Below, one piece after another: positions 31,396-39,106 of a DNA stretch of 64,000 nt (positions are counted from its first letter, which is position 1; each line of letters begins with the position of its first letter). The translations under genes were made by a program, and so were the position numbers. The notes below the pieces were generated by a model. It was not told where the DNA came from, did not search any database, and saw only the letters and a list, made by a program, of their open reading frames with translations. This DNA comes from Aromatoleum petrolei (GTDB lineage: Bacteria > Pseudomonadota > Gammaproteobacteria > Burkholderiales > Rhodocyclaceae), in the NCBI RefSeq assembly GCF_017894385.1, contig NZ_CP059560.1, forward strand, positions 2,852,001 through 2,916,000, written 5' to 3'.

Positions 31396-32214
31396 ATGTA
31401 CAAGCTCAAAGCTGCCGAATGGCGCCCGGAACACTTCAAGTTCGACGTCGTCGATCGCGTTGCCACCATCACGCTGAACCGTCCCGAGCGCAAGAACCCG
31501 CTCACCTTCGAGAGCTACGCCGAACTGCGCGACACCTTCATCAAGCTGCAGTACGCCGAGGACGTGCGCGCGGTCGTGATCACCGGCGCGGGGGGCAACT
31601 TCTGCTCGGGTGGCGACGTGCATGACATCATCGGCCCGCTGACGAAGATGGACATGAATGGCCTGCTCGCCTTCACGCGCATGACCGGCAACCTCGTGAA
31701 GGAGATGCGCAACTGCCCGCAGCCCATTATCTCCGCGGTGGACGGCATCTGCGCCGGCGCCGGCGCCATCATCTCGATGGCCTCCGACCTGCGCTACGCG
31801 ACGCCCGAGGCCAAGACCGCCTTCCTCTTCGTGCGCGTCGGCCTCGCCGGCTGCGACATGGGCGCGTGCAGCATCCTGCCGCGCATCATCGGCCAGGGGC
31901 GTGCCTCCGAGCTGCTCTACACCGGCCGCTCGATGAGCGCGGAGGAGGGCCGCGCGTGGGGCTACTTCAATGACATCGTGCCGGCCGAAAAAGTGCTGGC
32001 GAAGGCGCAGGAGCTGGCGCTGTCGCTCGCCAACGGCCCGGCCTTCGCGCATTCGATGACGAAGAAGTGCCTGCACCAGGAATGGAACCAGACCATCGAG
32101 CAGGCGCTCGAGACCGAAGCCGAAGCCCAGGCGATCTGCATGCAGACGCAGGACTTCACGCGCGCCTACAACGCCTTCGTGAACAAGCAGGTGCCCAAGT
32201 TCGAGGGCAATTGA
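31396..32214 (+). CDS. Crotonase-family protein with atypical active site
   Basis: A 272-residue crotonase with [12 protein letters not shown] and [20 protein letters not shown] (oxyanion loop). The first catalytic Glu is absent (GAGAIIS) and the second region reads [13 protein letters not shown], with Asp rather than the usual PE motif. From memory, the same subtype occurs in aerobic 2-aminobenzoyl-CoA or salicylyl-CoA gene clusters. Likely reactions are isomerisation, hydration with other residues, or ring C-C hydrolysis; none can be chosen from sequence. The ribosome site is CAGGAGAATCAC. Confidence 0.85.
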   Translation: MYKLKAAEWRPEHFKFDVVDRVATITLNRPERKNPLTFESYAELRDTFIKLQYAEDVRAVVITGAGGNFCSGGDVHDIIGPLTKMDMNGLLAFTRMTGNLVKEMRNCPQPIISAVDGICAGAGAIISMASDLRYATPEAKTAFLFVRVGLAGCDMGACSILPRIIGQGRASELLYTGRSMSAEEGRAWGYFNDIVPAEKVLAKAQELALSLANGPAFAHSMTKKCLHQEWNQTIEQALETEAEAQAICMQTQDFTRAYNAFVNKQVPKFEGN

Positions 32215-32405
32215 TGTGTCGGCGCACCGGGCGGCCGTCCCCGCGGCTCGGTCGCGTCATGTCGTACGGCCGCGCGTGGTGCAGCCAGGCGCCGGCCGTT
32301 TCCCGGGGCGTCGCGCAAACGGCCAAAGCGACCGTGCAACGAACTCTCCTCCGATGTGCGCAGAGGCCGGCGACGCCCTCTTTTTCCCTCAACCCGGCAC
32401 CGATA

Positions 32406-32461
32406 CCCGTTCGGGCTGAACCGCCGACGCCCCGCGCCTTCGACAGGCTCCGGACGAACGG
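32406..32461. repeat. Second copy of GACAGGCTC-type dispersed repeat
   Basis: The right arm CCTTCGACAGGCTC followed by CGGACGAACGG (32437-32461) matches the element at 16868-16929, and the left end CCGTTCG pairs with CGAACGG. It occupies part of a 280-base gap between the two crotonase genes that otherwise holds nothing recognisable. Confidence 0.65.
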
Positions 32462-32496
32462 CTGGAAGAACGCCCGCAGCTCCCGAGGATACCCCA

Positions 32497-33252
32497 ATGA
32501 TTTCGCTGAGAATCGATGATTCCGTCGCATCGGTCACGCTGTGCCGTGCGCCGGTCAACGCGATCAACGAGGAATGGATCGAGGCGTTCGACCGCATCCT
32601 CGCCGAGCTCGAGCATACGCCGCGCGTCAACGTCCTGTGGATCCGCAGTGCCGAGCGCGCATTCTGCGCCGGCGCCGACCTCGACGTGATCGGCTCGCTC
32701 TTCGCCACCGCCGCCGGGCGCGAGAAGATGATCGCCATCACGCGGCGCATGCAGCAGCTCTACGCCCGCCTGGAGCGTCTGCCGCAGGTCACGATCGCCG
32801 AGATCGGCGGTGCGGCAATGGGCGGAGGCTTCGAGCTCGCGCTCGCCTGCGACCTGCGCGTCGTCGCCGACACCGCCAAGGTCGGACTGCCCGAAGCGCG
32901 CCTGGGGCTGCTCCCGGCGGCAGGCGGCACGCAGCGCATGACGCGTATCTGCGGCGAGGCCGTCGCGCGGCGGTTGATCCTCGGCGCCGAGGTCGTAGCC
33001 GGCACGAACGCCGTGAAGCTCGGCTGCGCACACTGGGTCGCGCCGGCGGCCGAACTGGAAACCTTCACGCGCGCCCTCGTCGCGCGCATCGCCGCACTGC
33101 CGCCGCGGGCGCTGGCGGAATGCAAGCGCTGCATCACGGTGGCGGTCGAGGGCGGTCAAGACGGCTACGAAGTCGAACTCGCCGGCAGCGCGGCGATGCT
33201 CGCGGACGGCGAAACGCAGCAACGCGTGCGCGCCTTTCTGAACGGTCATTAA
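32497..33252 (+). CDS. Enoyl-CoA hydratase
   Basis: A 251-residue crotonase with a classical active site: the oxyanion loop FCAGADLDVI and GAAMGGGFELALACDLRV (first Glu), then GLPEARLGLLPAAGGTQRM (second Glu in PEA). It is therefore a credible hydratase for a cyclic or ring-opened enoyl-CoA in this cluster, like BadK in alicyclic acid breakdown. The start follows GAGGATACCCCA; an in-frame ATG 47 codons earlier lies within the repeat. Confidence 0.9.
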   Translation: MISLRIDDSVASVTLCRAPVNAINEEWIEAFDRILAELEHTPRVNVLWIRSAERAFCAGADLDVIGSLFATAAGREKMIAITRRMQQLYARLERLPQVTIAEIGGAAMGGGFELALACDLRVVADTAKVGLPEARLGLLPAAGGTQRMTRICGEAVARRLILGAEVVAGTNAVKLGCAHWVAPAAELETFTRALVARIAALPPRALAECKRCITVAVEGGQDGYEVELAGSAAMLADGETQQRVRAFLNGH

Positions 33253-33356
33253 GGCGGGGTCGCAGGCGAAGCGGAAACCCGGCCCCGCCGGTGGCACAAT
33301 ACGGACGTTCGGCCCATGCCGGACGTCGTGGTAACGGTTCACCTGAGGGAAGGGAC

Positions 33357-34040
33357 ATGAGTTCAGCAGAAAGCGTCAAAAGCGTGGTCAGCGACCCGAA
33401 GCTGGTCGAGGAGCGTCGTCACCAGATCATCATCGCGGCCACCAAGCTCTTCTCCGAGCAGGGTTACTACACGACGACCATTCTGCAGATCGCCCGCGAA
33501 GCGAAGGTCAGCACCGGCCTCATCTACCAGTACTTCGGCGACAAGGACGACATCCTGTTCCTGACGCTGAAGAACGTGCTCGACACCTACGAACACGACA
33601 TCCCGCTTCAGCTCGAAGGCCTGACGCATCCGGTCGAGCGCCTGTGCCGCGCGGTGTGGGCCTACTGCGCGGTGGTCGATGCCCAGCGCGAAGCCACGGT
33701 GCTCGCCTACCGCTCGACCAAGTCCCTGCGTGCGGACCGGCGCGTGCTCATCAAGGACGGCGAGACGCGCACCAACCGCATGATCGAGAAAACGATCCGC
33801 GCCTGCACGACGGGCGGCTTCATGCGGCCCGTGAACGAATATCTGCTGAGCTACCAGATCGTCAATTTCGCCCATGCCTGGGCGCTCAAGCACTGGGCCT
33901 TCGACGACCGCTACACCCTCGCCGAATACGTCGAGGAAGGCCTGCAACTCCTCGTCGAGCCCTTCCTCACCGCCAAGGGCAAGACCGCGCTGGCAAAGAT
34001 CGCGAAGAGCGCGGACGCGCCGCAGCACGAACCGGGCTGA
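33357..34040 (+). CDS. TetR-family regulator of the second aromatic cluster
   Basis: A 227-residue TetR-type repressor with N-terminal helix-turn-helix (about 20-66: IIIAATKLFSEQGYYTTTILQIAREAKVSTGLIYQYF, read in parts as helices 1-3) and a ligand-binding C-terminal half ending in ALAKIAKSADAPQHEPG. It closes the cluster in the same orientation. Operators of TetR type precede the other units, so this is the likely regulator, with a pathway CoA ester as inducer; both points are inference. The start follows GAGGGAAGGGAC. No clear operator lies before its own gene. Confidence 0.88.
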   Translation: MSSAESVKSVVSDPKLVEERRHQIIIAATKLFSEQGYYTTTILQIAREAKVSTGLIYQYFGDKDDILFLTLKNVLDTYEHDIPLQLEGLTHPVERLCRAVWAYCAVVDAQREATVLAYRSTKSLRADRRVLIKDGETRTNRMIEKTIRACTTGGFMRPVNEYLLSYQIVNFAHAWALKHWAFDDRYTLAEYVEEGLQLLVEPFLTAKGKTALAKIAKSADAPQHEPG

Positions 34041-34106
34041 CGTCGCACGGCGCCGGCGCGCGCAGCGAATAGGCCCTGCGGACCGCCATCGCGGCCGCCG
34101 ACCCGT

Positions 34107-34745
34107 TCAGCCCTTCCTCAACAGCCAGACGCTCTCCGTGGCCGGGCACTTGCCCTTGAGGCCGCCGGCGACGTCGATCTGGGCGAGCCGCGTCAGGTCG
34201 AAGCGGTCGGCGTAGTGCTGCCGTACCTCGTCCGCGTCGATCGAGAACGGTGGCCCGGCGTGCTGGCGCTGGTCGTATTCGAAGCAGATGAGGAGTTGCG
34301 GCGCCGCGAGCGTGATGGCGGCGAGATGGGCCGTGTAGCGCGGACGCATGGCGGGCGGCAGGGCGACGAGGGCGGCACGGTCGTAGACTGCATCGACGGG
34401 GCCGAGCAGTTCCGCGGTGACTTCGAAGATGTCGCCCACATACACGTCGAGATCTTCCGTCGAGTAACGCTCGAGTGCGCCGACGCGTGACACCGTGGGT
34501 TCCACGTCGAGTTCGGCGAAGAGCTGCTGGATCGCGAGCGGGCTCAGTTCGGCGCCGACGACCCGATGGCCCTGAGCGAGCAACCAGTGGATGTCCAGCG
34601 TCTTGCCGCACAGCGGCAGGAAGATGCGGCTGCCGGGCGGGAGCCCAAGCGCATCGAAGTGATCGACCAGTAGCGAATGGGCCTCACTGCCGTGGAAGCC
34701 GATTTCGTTGCGTTCCCATTTTGCGTGCCAGAAGCTGGCGTCCAT
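34107..34745 (-). CDS. tpm: Thiopurine S-methyltransferase family protein
   Basis: A 212-residue SAM-dependent methyltransferase with the bacterial TPMT opening (MDASFWHAKWERNEIGFH), the SAM motif RIFLPLCGKTLDIHWLLAQGH and GAELSPLAI, and the DAVYDRAALVALPPAMR stretch. Members methylate thiols, selenium or tellurium compounds. It ends tail-to-tail with the TetR gene, so it starts a new leftward unit and is not part of the aromatic cluster. Confidence 0.92.
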   Translation of the reverse strand: MDASFWHAKWERNEIGFHGSEAHSLLVDHFDALGLPPGSRIFLPLCGKTLDIHWLLAQGHRVVGAELSPLAIQQLFAELDVEPTVSRVGALERYSTEDLDVYVGDIFEVTAELLGPVDAVYDRAALVALPPAMRPRYTAHLAAITLAAPQLLICFEYDQRQHAGPPFSIDADEVRQHYADRFDLTRLAQIDVAGGLKGKCPATESVWLLRKG

Positions 34746-34793
34746 GAACAGGCTCCTGCGGTGAGGGTGTGGCGTGCGGGATAGTGTATTGAA

Positions 34794-35696
34794 TCAGCGC
34801 AGCAGCGCCGCCGCCAGCGTTCGCATCATGCGTTCGGCCTGGCCGAGGTAGCCGCGGCCGAAGAGGTTGAGGTGGTTGAGGATGTGGTACAGGTTGTACA
34901 GCGTCTTGCGCAGCTCGTAGCCGTCGGCGGGCGGCCAGGCGTTGCGGTAGGCGGCGTAGAAGGCGGACGGGAAGCCGCCGAAGAGTTCGCTCATCGCGAG
35001 GTCGGCGTCGCGGTCACCGCGATACACGGCGGGGTCGAAGATGACGGGGGTGCCATCCGCGGCGATAGCGGCGTTGCCGTTCCACAGGTCACCGTGCAGC
35101 AGGCTTGCGCGCGGGCGGTAGTCGAGGAACAGGGAGGGGATGCGTTCGAGAAGCTTGTCGGCGTCGCGGCCGAGGGCACCGGCGTAGCCTTTCGCGCGGG
35201 CCAGTTGCAGTTGCGGCACGAGGCGGCATTCGACCAGGAAGCGGGCCCAGCCGTCGTGCAGGGTGTTGTGCTGGGGCGTGGCACCGATGTAGTTGTCGCG
35301 CGTCCAGCCGAAGCGCTCGTCAGTGTTGCGGTGGAGTTCGACGAGCGCTGCGGCGAAGCGTCGGCCGTCTTCGGCGCTGGCGAGGGGGCGCAGTTGCACA
35401 TGCTCGAGCAGCAGGAAGGCTTCGCTGTCGGTGGCACCCCAGGCGAGCGGGCGTGGCACGCGGAAGGCGTCGCAGGCGGCGAGCGCGGTGAGGCCGTCGG
35501 CCTCGGCCTCGAACATCGGCAGCGCGGCCGCGTCGTTGAGCTTGAGGAAGTAGGTCCGGTGACCTGCCTGCACCTCCAGCGTGCGATTGATGCAGCCGCC
35601 GCCGACCGAGTTGAGCCGTGCGCCGACGAAGTCGATGCCGCTGGCGGCCTGGAGCGCGCGGGCGAGGCGGTCGTCGGGAGTGTGGGCGGGCGTCAC
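34794..35696 (-). CDS. Fructosamine/ketosamine 3-kinase family protein
   Basis: A 300-residue kinase of the fructosamine-3-kinase family, which phosphorylates sugar adducts on proteins as a repair step. It shows SVGGGCINRT, YFLKLN (ATP-lysine region), LLEHVQL, and the catalytic HGDLWNGN followed by FDPAVYRGDRDADLAM. The GTG at 35696 is the best start: it gives the family length and has GGAAG upstream, whereas longer readings run across the hemerythrin gene in another frame. Confidence 0.9.
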   Translation of the reverse strand: MTPAHTPDDRLARALQAASGIDFVGARLNSVGGGCINRTLEVQAGHRTYFLKLNDAAALPMFEAEADGLTALAACDAFRVPRPLAWGATDSEAFLLLEHVQLRPLASAEDGRRFAAALVELHRNTDERFGWTRDNYIGATPQHNTLHDGWARFLVECRLVPQLQLARAKGYAGALGRDADKLLERIPSLFLDYRPRASLLHGDLWNGNAAIAADGTPVIFDPAVYRGDRDADLAMSELFGGFPSAFYAAYRNAWPPADGYELRKTLYNLYHILNHLNLFGRGYLGQAERMMRTLAAALLR

Positions 35697-35727
35697 GGGC
35701 GGAGCTTCCAGGCGAGGCCGGCGCGGG

Positions 35728-36141
35728 TCAGGCCGCGGCGCGGGTATGGTGTGCAGCGATGCTGTCGACCAATTTCCGGTCGGCGACAGTCGTGTGCATT
35801 GCGAACCAGTCGAACATGAAGTGCGCGAGCTCTTCGAGCGGGGCGCTGTCGGTGTAGAACAGGTTGGTTTCATGTTCCAGCCGGCGCAGCAGCCACGCGT
35901 GTTCGTCGCGATGCTCCTCGTAGCCCGGATAGCCGACGTCGAGCATGAGGTTCTCTTCGCTGACGAAATGGAATTCGGCGTACTTGCGCACTTCGAGCAG
36001 CAGGCGCATGGCCTTTTCTTTCGGGCAGTGGCGCTCGGCTTCCACGGATACCGCACGGATGAGATCGATGAAGGTGCGGTGCTCGGCGTCGATGCGCGGA
36101 TGCCCGACCTCGAATTTGCTGTCCCACTTGATGTCAATCAC
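35728..36141 (-). CDS. Bacteriohemerythrin
   Basis: A 137-residue di-iron O2-binding protein. The iron ligands fit the family pattern: His in DAEHRTF, His-x3-Glu in FHFVSEEN, HRDEH and the late HTTVADRKL with Asp. It is expected in the cytoplasm, where it may store or deliver oxygen, useful for a bacterium that switches between oxic (box) and anoxic modes. It is 31 bases upstream of the kinase gene and could share a transcript. Confidence 0.93.
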   Translation of the reverse strand: MIDIKWDSKFEVGHPRIDAEHRTFIDLIRAVSVEAERHCPKEKAMRLLLEVRKYAEFHFVSEENLMLDVGYPGYEEHRDEHAWLLRRLEHETNLFYTDSAPLEELAHFMFDWFAMHTTVADRKLVDSIAAHHTRAAA

Positions 36142-36270
36142 GTCCTTCTCCGCCTGGCGAGTCGGGGGGGCGCGCGCGCCGTGCGGCGGGACCCGCGTGG
36201 CGGGCTGCCCCGGCCGTATCCTAACCGAATACGGGCGCGGGGGCAGCCGGGAACGTGTCTGCGCGGCCCG

Positions 36271-37683
36271 TCAGGCGCCGGGGCGCGCGCCGCCGACGGC
36301 GAGGGACGGCGCGGGGGCCGCCGCTTCCGGTTCGGCGCGCGGCGACGTGTGCAGTCCCGGGATGTGGCGTTTGACCATGGCCAGCGCGAGGAAGGTGAGG
36401 ACCATGGCGCCGCCGAGCAGTGCGAGGTAGCTGTCCGCGCCGCCCGAGGTGATGACGGCGGCGCCGGCGAAGGAGCTCAGAATCGCGCCGAGGCGGCCGA
36501 AGGACAGGGCCGAGGCGGTGCCGGTGGCACGCATCATGGTCGGATAGACGTAGGCGCACAGCGCGTACATGGTGGCTTGGACCGCGATCACGAACATGCC
36601 GTGCACACCCAGTCCGATCATCAGCCAGGTGGTGTTCGTCGCGAAGTCGACACCTTGCAGCATGAAGGCGCTGGCGGCGGCGCCGAGGCTGGACAGGATC
36701 AGCGGCCAGCGCGAGCCGTAGCGCGTGATGGCCAGCGCGCAGCCGAGCGAACCGATCACGCCGCCGAGGTTGTACGCGGTGAGGCCGGAGCCGGCCAGCG
36801 CGGCGGGCAGGCCTTCGGTGGCGAGCATCGTCGGCAGCCAGCTGAAGGCGGTGTAGGTGGCGAGCATGACGAGGAAGAAGCCGACCCAGATCGCCAGCGT
36901 GTCGCGCGCGCGGCCGTTCTGGAACAGGGCGGCGAAGCCGGCGCGTTGCTCGGCGCCGGTTTCCGCGGCATCGACGAAGGCCGTGTCGGGAGCCGCGGGG
37001 CGCTCCATGCGTGCGAGCAGGCGGCGCAGTTCCGGCCAGCGGGCCGTCTTGCGCGCGAGATAGCGCGCGGATTCGGGCAGCAGCGCGAGCAGCACGAGGC
37101 TATACGCCACCGGCAGCGCGCCGCCGATCCAGAACAGGCCGCGCCAGCCGAGCAGCGGCAGCACGGCGCCCGCGAAGAGGCCCGCGAGCATGCCGCCGAG
37201 CGGGTAGCACACGATGGTCGCGGTGACCGCGAGGGTGCGGCGACGGGCCGGCGTGAACTCGGCGGTCATCGTCGAAGCGGTCGGCAGGGCGCCGCCGATG
37301 CCGAGGCCGGCGAAGAAGCGCAGCACGGCGATCGCCGTGACGCCGGGGGCGAAGCCGATCGCGATGGTCGCGGTGCCGAACAGGAACACGCTGGCGACGA
37401 GCACCAGGCGGCGGCCGATGCGGTCCGCGACGATGCCGGCGCAGGCGCTGCCGACGGCCATGCCGACCAGGCCTGCGGCGACGGCGGGCGCAAAGGCGGC
37501 CTTGGTGATGCCCCATTCCTTGATCAGGGCCGGGATGGCGAAGCCGATGAGCTGCCCGTCGAAGCCGTCCATCACGATTGCAAGAGCGGCGAGCATCACG
37601 ACGAGCCGCTGCATCGACGTGAATGGCCCGTAGTCGAGTATTCCGCCGATATCGACGGGCGTGGACGAGGACTTCTGCTGCAT
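36271..37683 (-). CDS. MFS transporter, aromatic acid:H+ symporter type
   Basis: A 470-residue major facilitator with about twelve membrane helices. It carries the AAHS-family first-helix motif VMDGFDGQLIGFAIPALIKEWG and the loop 2-3 motif GIVADRIGRRLVL, like PcaK or benzoate transporters. It probably takes up an aromatic carboxylate by proton symport, adding a third uptake route beside the ABC and TRAP systems. The C-terminal 35 residues are a Pro/Ala-rich tail. Confidence 0.88.
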   Translation of the reverse strand: MQQKSSSTPVDIGGILDYGPFTSMQRLVVMLAALAIVMDGFDGQLIGFAIPALIKEWGITKAAFAPAVAAGLVGMAVGSACAGIVADRIGRRLVLVASVFLFGTATIAIGFAPGVTAIAVLRFFAGLGIGGALPTASTMTAEFTPARRRTLAVTATIVCYPLGGMLAGLFAGAVLPLLGWRGLFWIGGALPVAYSLVLLALLPESARYLARKTARWPELRRLLARMERPAAPDTAFVDAAETGAEQRAGFAALFQNGRARDTLAIWVGFFLVMLATYTAFSWLPTMLATEGLPAALAGSGLTAYNLGGVIGSLGCALAITRYGSRWPLILSSLGAAASAFMLQGVDFATNTTWLMIGLGVHGMFVIAVQATMYALCAYVYPTMMRATGTASALSFGRLGAILSSFAGAAVITSGGADSYLALLGGAMVLTFLALAMVKRHIPGLHTSPRAEPEAAAPAPSLAVGGARPGA

Positions 37684-37957
37684 CGGTGTGTCTCCGGTGA
37701 ATGGCGGGCTCGCTCCGGGGGCGGGCGATCCGTTTCGACGAAAACGATACTATTTTGATTGATGGACAGCAAGCTGTTTGTATCACATCGATAACGCGCG
37801 CCCCCGGCAACGCGTGCACATGCGTGCGGGGCCGGGGTATCGCGTGCGGATGAAAAAATACGTCACACTCGGACGGGAATTCCTTTGCGTGATTGTGGTC
37901 TTTTGGATGGGTTCGCACGTTGAATGGACGTGTCATCCTCTCCACAGGGAGGCCACC

Positions 37958-38368
37958 ATGAAATACCTGAGACTTGCGCTTGCGGCGGCCCTCGCGCTGG
38001 GCGTCGCGTTGCCGGACGTGGCATCCGCCGATCGCGGCCGCATCGCCCGGCATCACAGCCACTCGCGCCTGGGCGTGCACATCGGCATTCCGCTGTTCTG
38101 GGGCTGGCCCGGCCCGTATTACGGTTATCCGTACCGCTACTACGAGCCCTATCCCTACGTCTACCCGCCTTATTACGCCTATCCGCCGATCGTCTCCGCG
38201 CCGTCGTCGCCGCCGACGTATATCGAGCGCGAGGATGACGACGCGGACGGCAACGGCAAATCTGCCGGCAATTACTGGTACTACTGCGACCGCCCCGAGG
38301 GCTATTACCCTTACGTCAAGGAATGCCCCGGCGGGTGGGAGCGCGTCGCCCCGCGGCCGTCGCGTTGA
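37958..38368 (+). CDS. Exported Tyr/Pro-rich small protein
   Basis: A 136-residue protein with a signal peptide (about 1-24, cleavage after ASA) and a repetitive middle of tyrosine and proline (GYPYRYYEPYPYVYPPYYAYPP). The end carries two Cys in WYYCDRPEGYYPYVKECPGGWERV, a motif seen in many hypothetical exported proteobacterial proteins. A periplasmic or outer-membrane location is likely and the function unknown. The ATG follows GGGAGGCCACC. The 270-base gap before it, shared with the divergent MFS gene, shows no other gene. Confidence 0.8.
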   Translation: MKYLRLALAAALALGVALPDVASADRGRIARHHSHSRLGVHIGIPLFWGWPGPYYGYPYRYYEPYPYVYPPYYAYPPIVSAPSSPPTYIEREDDDADGNGKSAGNYWYYCDRPEGYYPYVKECPGGWERVAPRPSR

Positions 38369-38382
38369 GGGAGGATCCGAAC

Positions 38383-38901
38383 ATGAAGAACCGTTTCCGT
38401 TTCATTCCGCTCGCGGCGGTTGTCCTCACCGCGGGTTGCGTGTCGATGCCGTCCGGGCCGAGCGTGCTCGTCCTCCCCGGAACCGGCGCGAGCTTCAACG
38501 AGTTCCGCGCCGACGAATCGGCCTGCCGCCAGTATGCGTATGAATACATCGGCGGCCGTTCCGCGGGCCAGGCTGCAGCCGATGCGGGCGTGCGCAGTGC
38601 GGTCGTCGGCACGGCGATCGGTGCGGCGGTGGGGGCCGCGGTCGATGGCGGGCGCGGTGCGGGCGTCGGTGCCGGCACCGGGCTGCTGATCGGCAGCGCC
38701 TCGGGCGCCGGTGCGGTCGAGGTGTCCGGCTACGAGGCGCAGCGGCGCTACGACCACGCCTACGTGCAGTGCATGTACGCGAGCGGTCATCGCGTACCGG
38801 TGTCGGGCCGCTATTCGCCCGGCCGCGCGGACCGCTATCGCAGCACGCCTCCGCCACCGCCGGCCGGCACGCCCCCTCCGCCGCCGCCGGGCGTGCGCTG
38901 A
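38383..38901 (+). CDS. Lipoprotein with glycine-zipper domain
   Basis: A 172-residue lipoprotein: signal with lipobox LTAGC (Cys19), then a DESACRQYAYEY stretch, a glycine-zipper segment (VVGTAIGAAVGAAVDGGRGAGVGAG, read as GxxxG repeats) and YDHAYVQCMYASGHRVPV. The tail is proline-rich (PPPPPAGTPPPPPPG). Such proteins insert in or bind the outer membrane. It is 14 bases after the Tyr/Pro-rich gene, and the pair is probably co-expressed. The exact function is unknown. Confidence 0.82.
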   Translation: MKNRFRFIPLAAVVLTAGCVSMPSGPSVLVLPGTGASFNEFRADESACRQYAYEYIGGRSAGQAAADAGVRSAVVGTAIGAAVGAAVDGGRGAGVGAGTGLLIGSASGAGAVEVSGYEAQRRYDHAYVQCMYASGHRVPVSGRYSPGRADRYRSTPPPPPAGTPPPPPPGVR

Positions 38902-39106
38902 CCGGCTTCGACTCCGGACGGTCCGCCGCGGCTGGGCGGGGTGATCGTTGAGCCTGCGTTCAATACTTCACGCCGGGCCGCTGCGGCCGCTCGCTATGCT
39001 GGAGCCTCCCGGCGTCGGCCAGCGAGTCCGACCGGGCGAGCACCGCTGCACCTGCGGCCAATCCAGGCGCCGCCGCGCGGAGGTGCGACCGTAGCGGAGG
39101 ACCGCC

